Shown in pieces: positions 23,700-35,740 of a DNA stretch of 64,000 bases (position 1 is the stretch's first letter; each line of letters starts with the position of its first letter). The position numbers and the translations under genes are program-made. The stretch spans positions 52,341,446 to 52,405,445 of the forward strand of contig OX328125.1 of assembly GCA_946811695.1 (NCBI GenBank), given 5' to 3'. Origin of the DNA: Gonocerus acuteangulatus (lineage: Eukaryota > Arthropoda > Insecta > Hemiptera > Coreidae). The notes beneath the pieces are model-generated. The model saw nothing but the letters and a program-made list of their open reading frames with translations. It was not told the origin of the DNA and made no database searches.

Positions 23700-24408
23700 A
23701 TTGTCTATGACCTCTAAATATTAGATCTAAATGAAAGTTCCTAAATTTAAAGATTTTTGACTGAAATATGTGTGAGTATAATTCATTTTGTATCATGCTT
23801 TAAAGGGAATATTTAATTAATATTTCCTGTTGGTCGGCTGAGTTACCTGTCCCTATTCATGCTGTGAAACAAATTCAAATGTTCATCTCCATGCTCACTG
23901 AAATCAGCATCAAAAATACTTTATTTTAAAATACCATTAAGAGACATTACCATAGACTTTGAAATTTGAGTGGAACAATGAAGTTCTCACTATTTCTTCT
24001 GACAGTAAAAACATATGATGTGCGATAAACAAGAAAGGAAACAAAAATTAAAATTTTTGGGGGTTAGCCCTCCCGCAGTCAACGTGTTAAGCATGTGATT
24101 AGGAGCAGGCCACTAAGATCAGTTCTTCTGCAAGTCTGTGTCTCAGGCTTCTTACAGGCCATTATTGAAAATTTCTTTCACAAACACAAATGTAAATATA
24201 AACAATTCTGATAAAATGGTATTTAAAATTAAATAAAATATTTATACTGTACCAACAAATATCAAAATATCTGATAAACACGCTAGCACATCTGAATAAT
24301 TTAATTACATAAGTTGCTACAATATATTTGTATTTATTTTCTACACTGCTGGGTTTGGGGTCCACAAGTTCAGGTGAAACGTAAAGTATGTTTTTTTCTT
24401 GATATTAG

Positions 24409-24479
<71 letters not shown>

Positions 24480-26390
24480 AAAATATTGCCATACAGCATG
24501 TTATTTCTCTCTGGGTTCATTAATGACCACCAGCCATCACTTAAATATGAAAAAAATATCCACCTTCATTCGCTAAAAAACCGTTTGAAATATCAAATTA
24601 TATTGATGATTTGAATGTACTGTACAGAAAATTCCTTTTGTGAAAGAAAAAAGATTATTGAATGTTTAATTTTATATTAAACACGTAAATTGTAGTTACA
24701 CTTCATAATTCTGTTATTGTACAAATACTGTATAGATGTTTCTTCTGTGTTATCTTTTATATTTTCAAATTCAACAGTATTTAATGTTATCTATATTTTA
24801 GGTTTTTTGTAAATAAATATTCTATTGATATTTATTATAACATTACAGTAAGTAAGAGCAGTAATTGTTTATTATATAATGTGTAATGTTTATTTATGTT
24901 GTTATGTATGTACAATAAATTTTAACCTTATTTATTTAATTTGTTTTAAATCAATTGAACTCTCACGGTTGATTGAAGATTTTGGTTTTTGGCAAGAAAA
25001 GCATCCTAATTTTAGATGAACTTAACACAGGGAGAACCCAGGGATGCAGGAATGTGAGATAAAACGTACTTCAAATTTTGTATTCAGTGTTCAGTATGAC
25101 TATACATCTTTCATTATATGATCAGTTAAAACAAATTTTTAACATTAACCTTCCTCAAAACTAAATGTAATTTAAACAAAAACAATGGTCTACATACTTC
25201 CATTTTATTATAAAACATAAGCAATAAAGGAAAAAAATTCAGGTTATCTCTTTTAAATGACAAATACAGGCGAAATGAACTCATTCACAGCTCTGCTGGC
25301 AGATGTGCTTATAGCTCAACCATATAGTCAGTGCCAGGGCTCGTCAAAGTCTTGAAGGCACACTGACACCATGTCATGGCTGCGCATGCCGAAACAAATA
25401 GTGGAATTATGCTGGCTTAAGGTTACCAAAATTAAAACTAAGTTAAACATGAAAATGATTAAATAAGAAGATAAACATGGAATTTTTTTTTAATAATAAG
25501 TGAAACAGAAAGTGTCAACAAAAAAAAATATTGTAATAGACTGCAGCAGTTTAGGAATTTTCATATATTTTGTAAAATATCACAAAAGCGGTTGAAATTT
25601 TGTAAGTGACCTCAGCAAAGCTTTATAAACCTTTGAAAAAAGTTCCAAGTGACCTATTCATAATTTCCAGATTATGTCTTAGGGGCCCGCTGACAATCTA
25701 AGCAGGTTTCTTTCCTATAGGGAAGGAGAAAATACGCTTAAAGGAACTCTGAAAAATAGCAACCCATTCCAAAACTGTTCAATGATTAATTAGGCTTATG
25801 TTTTAATGATCCGCTAGATTTATGTCGGATTATGGGTTGGAATTGATTTCAAGTAGTTAAACAAATATATCTGTTTGCTCACTCATTATCCGGATGTAAA
25901 TTACTGATTCATTATCATGTATTATGTAACGTCTCAGTAATAACAGCTACATATGTATTCAGGTATAAATTGTAAAGTGATTGTTATGAATGTTGTGTAA
26001 TGTTCAGATAGAACAGGTGTTAAGATCAATGTATAGCCAGAAGCCAAAAAATACTGGTTTGAACAAATCCAGATTTCATGGGTGGTCTTTTAAAACAAAA
26101 CAAACGAGTATTTGAAATGAATCCCTCTACAGCCTTTCCCCTTAATTTCTTGGTGGACAAAATAAGTTATTGTCTCTTCACATGTAATGTTTTGATTGTC
26201 AAATAGAGAGTTATGTCGACAATGAGTTATATGTATAAAAGTAAAGGATAGCATTGCAAGTTAAAAGTGTTAGATAAGAGATAGAAGTAAAGGGATTTAG
26301 TTTATTATTTATGTATAACGATTACCTTATACTAGGAAGTAATGTACTCTTCAAAGAAGTAAGGGTATAAAGAAAAAAATCATCTTTTTC
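23700..26390. other. Intergenic region after FAM151
   Basis: Strongly AT-rich, with a (TA)n tract at 24411-24472. No ORF shows homology, codon bias or splice context. A mildly GC-richer patch at 25270-25400 has no recognisable content. Confidence 0.6.
24411..24472. repeat. (TA)n microsatellite
   Basis: A TA tract of about 60 bases with no interruption. Confidence 0.97.
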
Positions 26391-26950
26391 CAGTGTTGCC
26401 ATATTATTTGCATAGATTTCAAAATTCTTTATTCTGTATAAAAGATTGGAAGATAAGTCGACAAAATGCATCATTTTAATTTACTTGTGCTAATAAAATT
26501 AATATAAAAGAAAACTAGTACATTTCGCACTTCTTGCAAATTGATCAAATCGGATTAATTTCAATTTGATTAAAAAACAAAAAAAAAAAAATACTTACAA
26601 CTCTGTCCCTTAATTTGATAAAAATCAAATTATTCGATTGCATTTAACCGATTTTATCTACGGAGAATTGTCGATTATAAAGCATTTATTATTTTCCTTG
26701 AAAATTATGAGTGTCTTTTACCAAGTTTTATTATTATTTGAAATTGAATACTTGATTTTTATCTGCAAATTCATTTCACGAATTCTTATCGATATGTTTT
26801 AATTAGTTTCCGAAGGATTTAAGTTAATTATTCTGTAACAGTCTCAGTCTGTTTATCATAAGACAAAGTATAAAAACATTTAAATCAGTAATTTCCAGAG
26901 TTTTATTTACAACAATGCAAACCGAGTTTTTATTTAATATGGCAACACTG
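26391..26950. mobile_element. hAT-type MITE with CAGTGTTGCCATATTA ends
   Basis: 560 bases bounded by CAGTGTTGCCATATTA and, reversed at the right, CAGTGTTGCCATATTA (16 matching bases). The flanks TCTTTTTC (left) and TCTTTTCT (right) are compatible with an 8-bp target duplication with one change. No ORF is present, and internal sequence is AT-rich. Confidence 0.75.
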
Positions 26951-26958
26951 TCTTTTCT

Positions 26959-28162
26959 TTCTACGTTCTCGAGACTACGGGAGGTGTTAAACCTAATTAT
27001 AAATTTTGATCTCGCGTTTTATTATTATGTTTTTATTGTTTATAAATAGAATTTGTAATACGTGATCTCTTCTTTTGTCTAATTTAATTAGTAGTGCGAG
27101 TAAAAGTGAAAAAAATAATGAATTACAGTCATTGCAGATAAGGTAAGCAATATTCTAGCAATCTTAGACAAATCGAAAAAGACATTCTGAAATGGCGGCT
27201 TCTTTTATAATATTTATAACAACCTTTAAGTACAAAACAACCGCCATCGCAGAACAAAAAATAAAACATTGGACAATAGTGATGAATTTGCAATAGGCAA
27301 GATCAATTTTTTTTTTTTTTTTGAGAATACGATTTATACGTATGTATGTATTTGAGGTAAAAGGCAAAAGTTACTTCTTAGTCATGCGCATTTACTTCTT
27401 TTTGGTTTGGACAAAAGAGGATTTGCTTAAACGTAGTCATTAGGTAAACGGCTTCGCTTTTATGATTATGCATAAAATTTCTATAATACATTGAGGGTAT
27501 AAATAATTTTTTGGTATGGTAAATATGGCTGAATCTTTTCGAGAAAAACCTTCTCGACCGACTAACAAAACTTTATTGAAGTATCAGCCGCCATTCGTGA
27601 AGTGGAGAAAGTTATGAAAAAATGTCTGAAATTAAAATAGATCTCAGATTCCTCCAGACACTTGTACAATTGACCTAGGAAATACACATAATATCTTTAT
27701 CTAATTCCATCAGGCAGGAGCAGCCAAACCAAGAGCTTTCCTGGGACAAGTTGTACTTAAATATAAATAGTTTTGCCTTTTTTTTAATATTTGTAATGTT
27801 CAGCAATCCTACAATTTACACACAATAATGATTTTCTTCTTGTAATAAAAAAAAAATTATTATTTATTACTATCACAATTTGTCATTCTTTATTTTCTTA
27901 TATTCTATACATTAAACTATGAAATAAATTATTTGGTTTGATTTAATTATTTATTTTATATTAATATTATTATTATTATTATTTTACTTTGGGTATTTTT
28001 TTTTATTATATTTTTCTTTATTTATTAATTTTTTGTTTCTTTCAGAAATTGAATCTACAGAATTTGTTTTCTTTACCCTTCATACAGTTTTTATTGATTA
28101 TTTGTATGTGAGCAAATCACATTGCCGTTGTGAAGCTCCGTAAATAAATAAACAAATAAATA
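26959..28162. other. Intergenic region
   Basis: AT-rich. A small open frame at 27526-27618 (starting MAESFREKPSRPTNK, 30 residues) follows a TATAAATAA at about 27499, but nothing supports it as a gene. Around 28115-28160, GTGAAGCTCCGTAAATAAATAA looks like the tail of a LINE or SINE. Confidence 0.45.
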
Positions 28163-28170
28163 ATGTTCAG

Positions 28171-28415
28171 CATGGGCGTATATAAAAAATAATTTCGGGA
28201 GGGGCTGAGAGCATTTTGGCGGTATGGAATTCTAACAGTATAGAACTTTAAATAGTTAGCTAATTAGAAAGCTATTACACCCAAAAGAGATTATTTTTTC
28301 GTAACTAAGTGATCTTATTTAATTTATTTTTAAGGTTTTTATGAAACATTGTTGCAGATTTCGGGGGGGGGGGGCAGCAGGCCACCTCAGCCCCCCCCCC
28401 TCATAACCGCCCATG
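28171..28415 (+). mobile_element. hAT-type MITE, copy 3 with 8-bp target duplication
   Basis: It begins CATGGGCGTATATAA and ends ACCGCCCATG. The flanks are ATGTTCAG at 28163-28170 and 28416-28423, a perfect 8-bp duplication. The interior aligns with copy 2, including a (G)n tract followed by a (C)n tract that could form a strong hairpin. This copy defines the family boundaries and superfamily. Confidence 0.88.
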
Positions 28416-28597
28416 ATGTTCAGCTTATTAAATTGTTAATTTCTTATTTAATTTCATTATTGATTAAATCCCAACTTCTTAAGGACTGAGTTTGCTTATT
28501 TTTACATCACAAGTTTCTCACTAGTGGGGCATGGATATCTACTGAGTTTTGTTGCAATGAAAGTAGGAGCAAATTAATAATTTGATTCTATACATAA

Positions 28598-28635
<38 letters not shown>

Positions 28636-28639
28636 TTAT

Positions 28640-29285
28640 ATTTATATGGGTTTGAATCAGCCCAGAATTGAGAATACTTTAGGTAATATTTGGAGCTATT
28701 TTATTCCATTCTGTCACTATCAAACTTTTCAAGTATTTTTTTATTTTCTACTTTGAAATATTCTGAATGTGACTCCATAAACGCTGAATTGGATGACTGA
28801 GGAGGGATAAGCAACTGTCGGGATGTGTTATACAGCATCCATTCTCTCACAAGTTGAGCAGTATGCTTCGGATCATTATCCTGTTGGAAATCCAGTAACT
28901 TCCCAAACCTCCCTTTTCTACAGATGGTTTTAAATTAATTCTTAAAATGTCCAAGTAGTCAAATCTATCCATAGTTTTCTCTATGAATGCTAGATTCTCC
29001 CTTCCAGCTGAGGACATCTTCCCCAAACCATCACACACCTACCCCCTTGCTTCACTGTCGCCATGACATTTTTCTTTTTTAAGCTTTCATTTTTTTTCTC
29101 CATATTTTACTAGTATTTTTATTCCTGAAAAGGTTAACTTTGGATTTGCCCATAAAAAGATCTATGTGCCACAAATTTAAATCTTTACCTTGTGTTAATA
29201 TGCGGCGAATTCTGATAGTTTCTTTCATTTTCCTATGGGACGACTGGCTGACAGCTGATCCCCCGGTTGAAAAATCCATGTTATT
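28640..29285 (-). pseudogene. Tc1-like transposase remnant
   Basis: On the minus strand: the fragment GKSKVNLFRNKNTSKIWRKK, then MATVKQGG followed by VMVWG, then AGRENLAFIEKTMDRFDYLD and ILRINLKPS, and, in shifted frames, ACCEERMDAV- and PPQS-like pieces. These are in the order of a Tc1 transposase from the linker to just before the last catalytic residue. Many stops and shifts are present and no intact ends were found, so it is an old copy. A short (TA)n/(TATTTA)n tract at 28597-28645 borders it. Confidence 0.72.
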
Positions 29286-29612
29286 ATAACATCCTTCTCA
29301 CTATTATTTTTTTTTATTTATTAATTATAGGTGCTCCAACTGCCAGGGTCATTAGCACCTACTCACTGTTATTGATTCCTTTGCAGAAGGAACATCCTGA
29401 GAGAGATATTGAGCAGTGTTTTGGCTCACATTTAATTATTTTAATAAATTTCACTTATCCCGATCGGTAGGTTCTGGAGGTTTACCAGTAGTGGGCTGAT
29501 TAAATAAACTTTTTCTTACATTATAATGTTTTTTTATTGTCTAAACACATGCAGGGCTTCTTTTTGGTATTTTCATGGACTGAAAGCCCTTCTTACACAA
29601 TAGCACAAAAAC

Positions 29613-29643
<31 letters not shown>

Positions 29644-29724
29644 CCATTGCCATCCCATAATAAAACCAGCATCATTTGTAGTCTAAAATTATGTAAAACA
29701 TTTTTTGAAAAATTAAATTTGTAG
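29286..29724. other. Intergenic stretch
   Basis: It holds a poly-T run (29610-29643) and unassigned sequence. A 67-codon frame at 29267-29470 has no recognisable domain. Confidence 0.4.
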
Positions 29725-29889
29725 GGGTCTCCCGTGGTCTAGTGGCTAGTGCGCTAGATTCATAAGCGGGAGATGGTGGGTTCGATCCCCACCGGCGCCA
29801 GAAATTTTCTCATCTCAGGGCTCGCTGAGAAAGTTCCTGGATGCACCCTGGATCTCGGCGCTAATGGCCAAGAATTATGTCGATGCGCC

Positions 29890-29921
<32 letters not shown>
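29725..29921 (+). mobile_element. tRNA-derived SINE family A (best copy)
   Basis: The head GGTCTCCCGTGGTCTAGTGG resembles the 5' half of tRNA(Glu)/(Asp)-like genes (A box), and GGTGGGTTCGATCCCC is a perfect B box. A body with TTTTCTCATCTCAGGGCTCG follows, then a tail GTCGATGCGCCGTAAAAA with about 30 A. It is a SINE because of the body and A tail; related copies lie at 16002 and fragments at 17382, 30868 and 47113. Confidence 0.88.
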
Positions 29922-29923
<2 letters not shown>

Positions 29924-30093
29924 TTGGATATCCTCATTTTTGTTGAGGCAATAAAACTACCACATATTTTTTCATTAAAGGCTACTGTATCTGTGTCTAA
30001 ATCAGTTACCTACCAGTTCAACTTCAGTTTTATTGGTTAAGTTCGAGTAAAGTTGAGTCTTAATTTTTTTCTTAGTGCAATTTCTGGGTTCCG

Positions 30094-30141
<48 letters not shown>

Positions 30142-30252
30142 CAAATCTCCCCTTTAATTTTAGTTCTGTCTGAAAAAATTCAAATTTTGATCAGGGATGC
30201 TTATTGCTGAATTTACAATACAAATATCCATCACTCACCATATTTTTACCAA
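29922..30252. other. Intergenic stretch with poly-T
   Basis: A poly-T run at about 30098-30141. No gene is visible. Confidence 0.5.
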
Positions 30253-30260
30253 CTACGCAG

Positions 30261-30645
30261 CAGAGTTGTAATGTTATGATTACTTTGAGTAATGATTACT
30301 TTTCAAATTACTTTCCTGTTTTAATAGGAATTCGCCTTGGGCACACACTAGACATTGTCAAAAATCGGAATCCAGGCGTTTTTACTAAAAATTACATAAA
30401 AAGTAATTGCCATTCCCATTCCCATTACTGTAATGGGCATGGGAATTGCAATTTCCATTACAATTACAGTAATTGGAATGGAGTAATGGGAATGGCCATT
30501 ACATGTCTGTAATTGGATTACATTTCATTAGATAGTCCGGGTTAGATACCAGCTCTCTGTCTGTATAGTTGTTCCTTAAACAAATTCACACCGTTTGACC
30601 GATTTTGACCAAACTTGGCACACAGACCTGTCTGTTCTTGAGGGA
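30261..30645. repeat. Left arm of the hAT-like composite
   Basis: It contains the terminal repeat, a run of TAATGG/CCATTA palindromic motifs, GATAGTCCGGGTTAG and, from about 30543, one copy of the 124-bp unit in reverse orientation (AAATTCACACCGTTTGACCG). The matching sequences in the right arm are at 35180-35464 and 37446-37618. Confidence 0.68.
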
Positions 30646-30867
30646 AAGGGAGATTATAGTTGTAGTGAAACTTGAATACACTTTTTTATTATTATTGTTA
30701 TCCTCCCAAAATTTGAATACAGGCGTTTTGAATGTGCTAAAAACAAATCTGAAATCAGTTTCGAAATCAAAAATTGTTTTACTACAATTATACTGACTTT
30801 TCACGGTTAAGTTAAGTATAAATTAATTTTAAGGGACTCACTTTTTGTGATAGAATAACGAGAATGT

Positions 30868-30930
30868 AGATTCCAGGCGCTCACGACCTAAATGTAGATG
30901 CGCCGTAAAAAAAATAAAAAATAAAAATAA
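30868..30930 (+). mobile_element. SINE family A, 3' tail fragment
   Basis: CAGGCGCTCACGACC is followed by GTAGATGCGCCGTAAAAA and an A-rich tail. It corresponds to the last 60 bases of family A. Confidence 0.55.
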
Positions 30931-31384
30931 AAACATAGATTCTAATCAATTCAATTTCTTCTTGCGGAAAATCATTTGAAACTTTAAACAAACTGGAATT
31001 TTCGAGATTATATTTATACAATTCAGATAGCTCTATCGCCACTGATGAGCACAATTTTATTTAGAAATGAAAATACGAAGTTATTCTAAATTTACAAATT
31101 TCTTAATACGAATATAAAGAAAGTCGTATTACATAGGTCTGAATAGAATTTATTTATATAAGTATATTAAATATATAAATACAAATGAATTTTCATTCAA
31201 AATTTTTTCTGTAAATACAAATAAAGTGACAGGGAAAAGTGTAATTGTTCACAAAAACTGTGATTACTAAAAAAATAATAATTGCAATATAGACATACAA
31301 ATGTTTCACATTATAACTTGTGAATACCAATGTATTCATTAATACATTCATATATTATAAATTTTTGCTCATTAACGACAAGAT

Positions 31385-31670
31385 GATATTACGAAGGATA
31401 TAGAAAGTGGATTTATTAGGAAGATATAGAAGTACTAGGAAGGGTATAGACGGTAGTAATAGGAAGGGCATGAAAAGAGGTATTAGGATGGTTATAAAGG
31501 GTGATATTAAGAAGAAAATAGAAGCTATTATTAGGAAGGATATTGAAGATGGTATTTGAAAGGATTTATAAGGTGGAATTAGGAAGGGTATACCACCTTC
31601 AATATCTTTCCTAATATTACCTACAATACCCTTCATAATACTACCCTCTATAACAACTCTACAATATCAC
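31385..31670. repeat. Purine-rich short tandem array with inverted tail
   Basis: Roughly nine irregular units of about 20-30 bases around TATTAGGAAGGGTATAGA run from 31385 to 31590. At 31590-31670 the complementary pyrimidine form follows (CTTTCCTAATATTACC, AATACCCTTCATAATAC), so the array turns around and could fold back on itself. Confidence 0.75.
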
Positions 31671-31699
31671 CTTTAGGATGGAGGTACAATAATAAGAAA

Positions 31700-32133
31700 G
31701 AAGTACTGCTTGTTTATGATGAGGAGCTATTTGCATTGTCAAACTACATTGCGTGGGAAACGTCTCGTATTCACTACATTTCAAAGAAAAGTCCGTCACG
31801 CAGGAGCTGCATAACTAAGCACTTTCCTCAGAATTTGGGTAGTGTAGACTGCTTTCCAGAACAATTTGCTTAAAATATCCTACATAAATAAAATAAAAAC
31901 GTGAATAGTTCTCATTTTGTAATGAGTAACTGATCAATTATTAATTTGCATCCAGAGTTATGTTTACACATGGTACCTACTACACTACGTAATATATACA
32001 AAAATCCTCATATTATCGTATTTTGATCTAACGCAGGAACAGGATACAGTCACTCTAGTGGTAGAAAGCGCTCCTTTCGGCGGCTTTGTGAACCTACGTC
32101 TGCCGGCTTTTCTATTCAAATATATTACAAATT
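31700..32133. other. Unassigned sequence inside the composite
   Basis: No ORF or repeat end recognised. It becomes GC-richer towards the 142-146-bp array. Confidence 0.5.
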
Positions 32134-32835
32134 AAACCCCCGCTTTCCGATTGACCGATTCAGCTCATTTTTACAACACTTCTTTCTCATGAGTTACCCA
32201 CGACGTATACCGCGTTTCGTTACAATACAGCAGAAATTACGACCGGTATGAGTATATTAGGAATTTGGGTCCGGAGTAAACCCCCCCTTCTAATGAACCG
32301 ATTTAGTTTATTTTTACAACACATATTTACCTGTAGATTACCACTACGAATACCGAGTTTCGTCGAAATATACCAAAAATCATGGCTGGTAGTGGCGAAT
32401 TGGTATTGTGGGTCCGGAGTAAACCCCCCTCCTAATGAACCGATTTCGTTTATTTTTACAACACATATTTACCTGTGGATTAGCACTACGAATACCGAGT
32501 TTCGTCGAAATATACCAAAAATCACGGCTGGTAGTGGCAAATTGGTATTGTGGGTCCGGAGTAAACCCCCCCCCCTTCTAATGAACCGATTTAGTTCATT
32601 TTTATATCTCACTTTTCTCTCTATATTACCACTACGAATACCAAGTTTCGTTGAAATATAACAAATATTACGGCTGACATAGTCAAATAAGTGTTTTGGG
32701 TTCGGGGTAAACCCCCCCTTCCGGTGGACCGACTTTGGTGGTTAACGAACTCGTTCAATCGTTTTCTAATTGAATGCTATATACCAAGTTTCGTGACGAA
32801 AAAACAAAAACTCTGGCCGCTATCGTGTTAACAGA
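32134..32835 (+). repeat. 142-146-bp tandem array (about five units)
   Basis: Units are marked by GTCCGGAGTAAACCCCCC at 32134 (weak), 32278, 32421, 32563 and 32709, spaced 144, 143, 142 and 146. Each continues with AATGAACCGATTTAGTT, TTTACAACACATATTTACC and CCGAGTTTCGTCGAAATAT. A 137-codon open frame across it is only a consequence of the repeats. Confidence 0.88.
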
Positions 32836-32841
32836 CACATA

Positions 32842-32849
32842 TATATATA

Positions 32850-32917
<68 letters not shown>
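32842..32917. repeat. (TA)n microsatellite
   Basis: A TA tract directly after the 142-146-bp array. Confidence 0.96.
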
Positions 32918-32919
<2 letters not shown>

Positions 32920-33189
32920 TATATATAAATTTTAACGGGGGTCATTTTCGGTGTCTACTAGGTAGGATCGATAAAGATTTGAAGAAATTTTTCAAAAATT
33001 CCGTCATGAGTCCAACCTCAATAGCTACTTTCCTTCGGAGGAAAGTGCTAATATTTATCCAATAATAATATAAACCAATTTGAACGGTCGATAAAGCTCG
33101 AAAGTTACAGATTTTAGTTAAATCGTGGTATGTGCAAAAAAGTGGAATTTTATGTGCAAAAATTCTAATAACGCAAATCTGTAGCTGTT

Positions 33190-35278
33190 CGGATTCACAG
33201 TTTCGAACCCGTGCACTCCCCCGATCAAGACCTACCCATCTGCCACTTTTGTTAAAAATTGGTCTAACGGTTTGGAATTGTATAAAGAATAAACATACAG
33301 ACAGACTGCTAGTAGACGGTTTTGATCAAGCCTACGAAACTCACCGGGTCAAGACCTATCTGTGTGCCAAGTTTGGTCAAAATCGGTCAAACGGTGTGAA
33401 TTTGTATAAGGAACAAACATACAGACAGACAGCTGGTAAATGTTTTTGACCTAGCCTACGAGACTCGCCGGGTCAAGACCTATCTGTGTGCCAAGTTTAG
33501 TCAAAATCGGTCAAACGGTGTGAATTTATATAAGGAACAAACATACAGACAGACAGCTGGTAAATGTTTTTGACCTAGCCTACGAAACTCGCCGGGTCAA
33601 GACCTATCTGTGTGCCAAGTTTGGTCAAAATCGGTCAAACGGTGTGAATTTGTTTAAGGAACAATCATACAGACAGAGAACTCTTAGCTGTTTTTGACCT
33701 AGCCTACGAGACTCGCCGGGTCAAGACCTATCTGTGTGCCAAGTTTAGTCAAAATCGGTCAAACGGTGTGAATTTGTATAAGGAACAAACATACAGACAG
33801 ACAGCTGGTAAATGTTTTTGACCTAGCCTACGAAACTCACCGGGTCAAGACCTATCTGTGTGCCAAGTTTGGTCAAAATAGGTCAAACGGTGTGAATTTG
33901 TATAAGGAACAAACATACAGACAGACAGCTGGTAGGTGTTTTTGATCTGGCCTACGAATCTCCCCGGGTAATGACCTATCTGTGTGCCAGTTTGGTCAAA
34001 ATCGGTCAAACGGTGTGAATTTGTATAAGGAACAAACATACAGACAGACAGCTGGTAAATGTTTTTGACCTAGCCTACGAAACTCACCGGGTCAAGACCT
34101 ATCTGTGTGCCAAGTTTGGTCAAAATCGGTCAAACAGTGTGAATTTGTTTAAGGAACAACCATACAGACAGAGAGCTCTTAGCTGTTTTTGACCTAGCCT
34201 ACGAGACTCGCCGGGTCAAGACCTATCTGTGTGCCAAGTTTAGTCAAAATCGGTCAAACGGTGTGAATTTGTATAAGGAACAAACATACAGACAGACAGC
34301 TGGTAAATGTTTTTGACCTAGCCTACGAAACTCACCGGGTCAAGACCTATCTGTGTGCCAAGTTTGGTCAAAATCGGTCAAACGGTGTGAATTTGTTTAA
34401 GGAACAATCATACATACAGAGAACCCTTAGCTGTTTTTGACCTAGCCTACGAGACTCGCCGGGTCAAGACCTATCTGTGTGCCAAGTTTGGTCAAAATCG
34501 GTCAAACGGTGTGAATTTGTATAAGGAACAAACATACAGACAGACAGCTGGTAAATGTTTTTGACCTAGCCTACGAAACTCACCGGGTCAAGACCTATCT
34601 GTGTGCCAAGTTTGGTCAAAATCGGTCAAACGGTGTGAATTTGTATAAGGAACAAACATACAGACAGACATCTGGTAAATGTTTTTGACCTAGCCTACGA
34701 AACTCACCGGGTCAAGACCTATCTGTGTGCCAAGTTTGGTCAAAATAGGTCAAACGGTGTGAATTTGTATAAGGAACAAACATACAGACAGACAGCTGGT
34801 AAATGTTTTTGACCTAGCCTACGAAACTCACCGGGTCAAGACCTATCTGTGTGCCAAGTTTGGTCAAAATCGGTCAAACGGTGTGAATTTGTTTAAGGAA
34901 CAATCATACAGACAGAGAACTCTTAGCTGTTTTTGACCTAGCCTACGAGACTCGCCGGGTCAAGACCTATCTGTGTGCCAAGTTTAGTCAAAATCGGTCA
35001 AACGGTGTGAATTTGTATAAGGAACAAACATACAGACAGACAGCTGGTAAATGTTTTTGACCTAGCCTACAAAAATCACCGGGTCAAGACCTATCTGTGT
35101 GCCAAGTTTAGTCAAAATCGGTCAAACGGTGTGAATTTGTATAAGGAACAAACATACAGACAGACAGCTGGTAAATGTTTTTGACCTAGCCTACAAAAAT
35201 CACCGGGTCAAGACCTATCTGTGTGTCAAGTTTGGTCAAAATCGGTCAAACGGTGTGAATTTGTATAAGTAACAAACC
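33190..35278 (+). repeat. 124-bp tandem (satellite-like) array, about 17 units
   Basis: The unit GACCTAGCCTACGAAACTCA... contains GGGTCAAGACCTATCTGTGT, CCAAGTTTGGTCAAAATCGG and AACGGTGTGAATTTGTATAA. The anchor recurs every 123-125 bases from about 33225 (diverged first unit) to 35211. Two unit types alternate irregularly: A (GTATAAGGAACAAACATACAG, then CAGCTGGTAAATG) and B (GTTTAAGGAACAATCATACAG, then AACTCTTAGCTG), B at about 33650, 34150, 34390 and 34885. Reading frames through it are repetitive and not genes. Related single units occur at 30543-30645 (reverse) and about 42885-42945. Confidence 0.95.
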
Positions 35279-35599
35279 AGGTTTAAAAAAAAAAGAAAAA
35301 AAAAAAGTATTTAAAACTGCATAAAAGCTCCCTTTCCCTTGAAAAATACAATTTTTCTAACCCGGACTATCTAATGAAATGTAATCCAATTACAGACATG
35401 TAATGGCCATTCCCCTTACTCCATTCCAATTTCTGTAATTGTAATGGAAATTGCAATTACTTTTTAGTGCGGTTCCTCCCTCCCCCATAGGGAGGAACCC
35501 CGCTTATAAGGTTGATACAATGAAACAATCCGGAAGTGCCGACTAGAAAATTTCGCGTTTCAGAACCCCTAGAGACCGAAAATAACGGTGGTTCAAATT

Positions 35600-35740
<141 letters not shown>

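Noticed and set aside
27526..27618. 30-codon ORF after a TATAAATAA
   Set aside because: No domain, no splice or initiator support, and TATA-like words are expected by chance in such AT-rich DNA.
29725..29800. tRNA gene at the SINE A head
   Set aside because: A and B boxes are good, but a SINE body and A tail follow, no proper acceptor-stem pairing is evident, and diverged copies occur elsewhere.
32248..32661. 137-codon ORF in the 142-146-bp array
   Set aside because: Open only because the unit length is near a multiple of three in part; no domain, and the repeats explain it.
33132..33449. 105-codon ORF and related frames in the 124-bp array
   Set aside because: The peptide repeats with the DNA unit, there is no start context, and it is also open in reverse; this is satellite sequence.
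33190..35278. CRISPR-like array
   Set aside because: Units are 124 bp and homogeneous without variable spacers, in a eukaryotic genome full of transposons.
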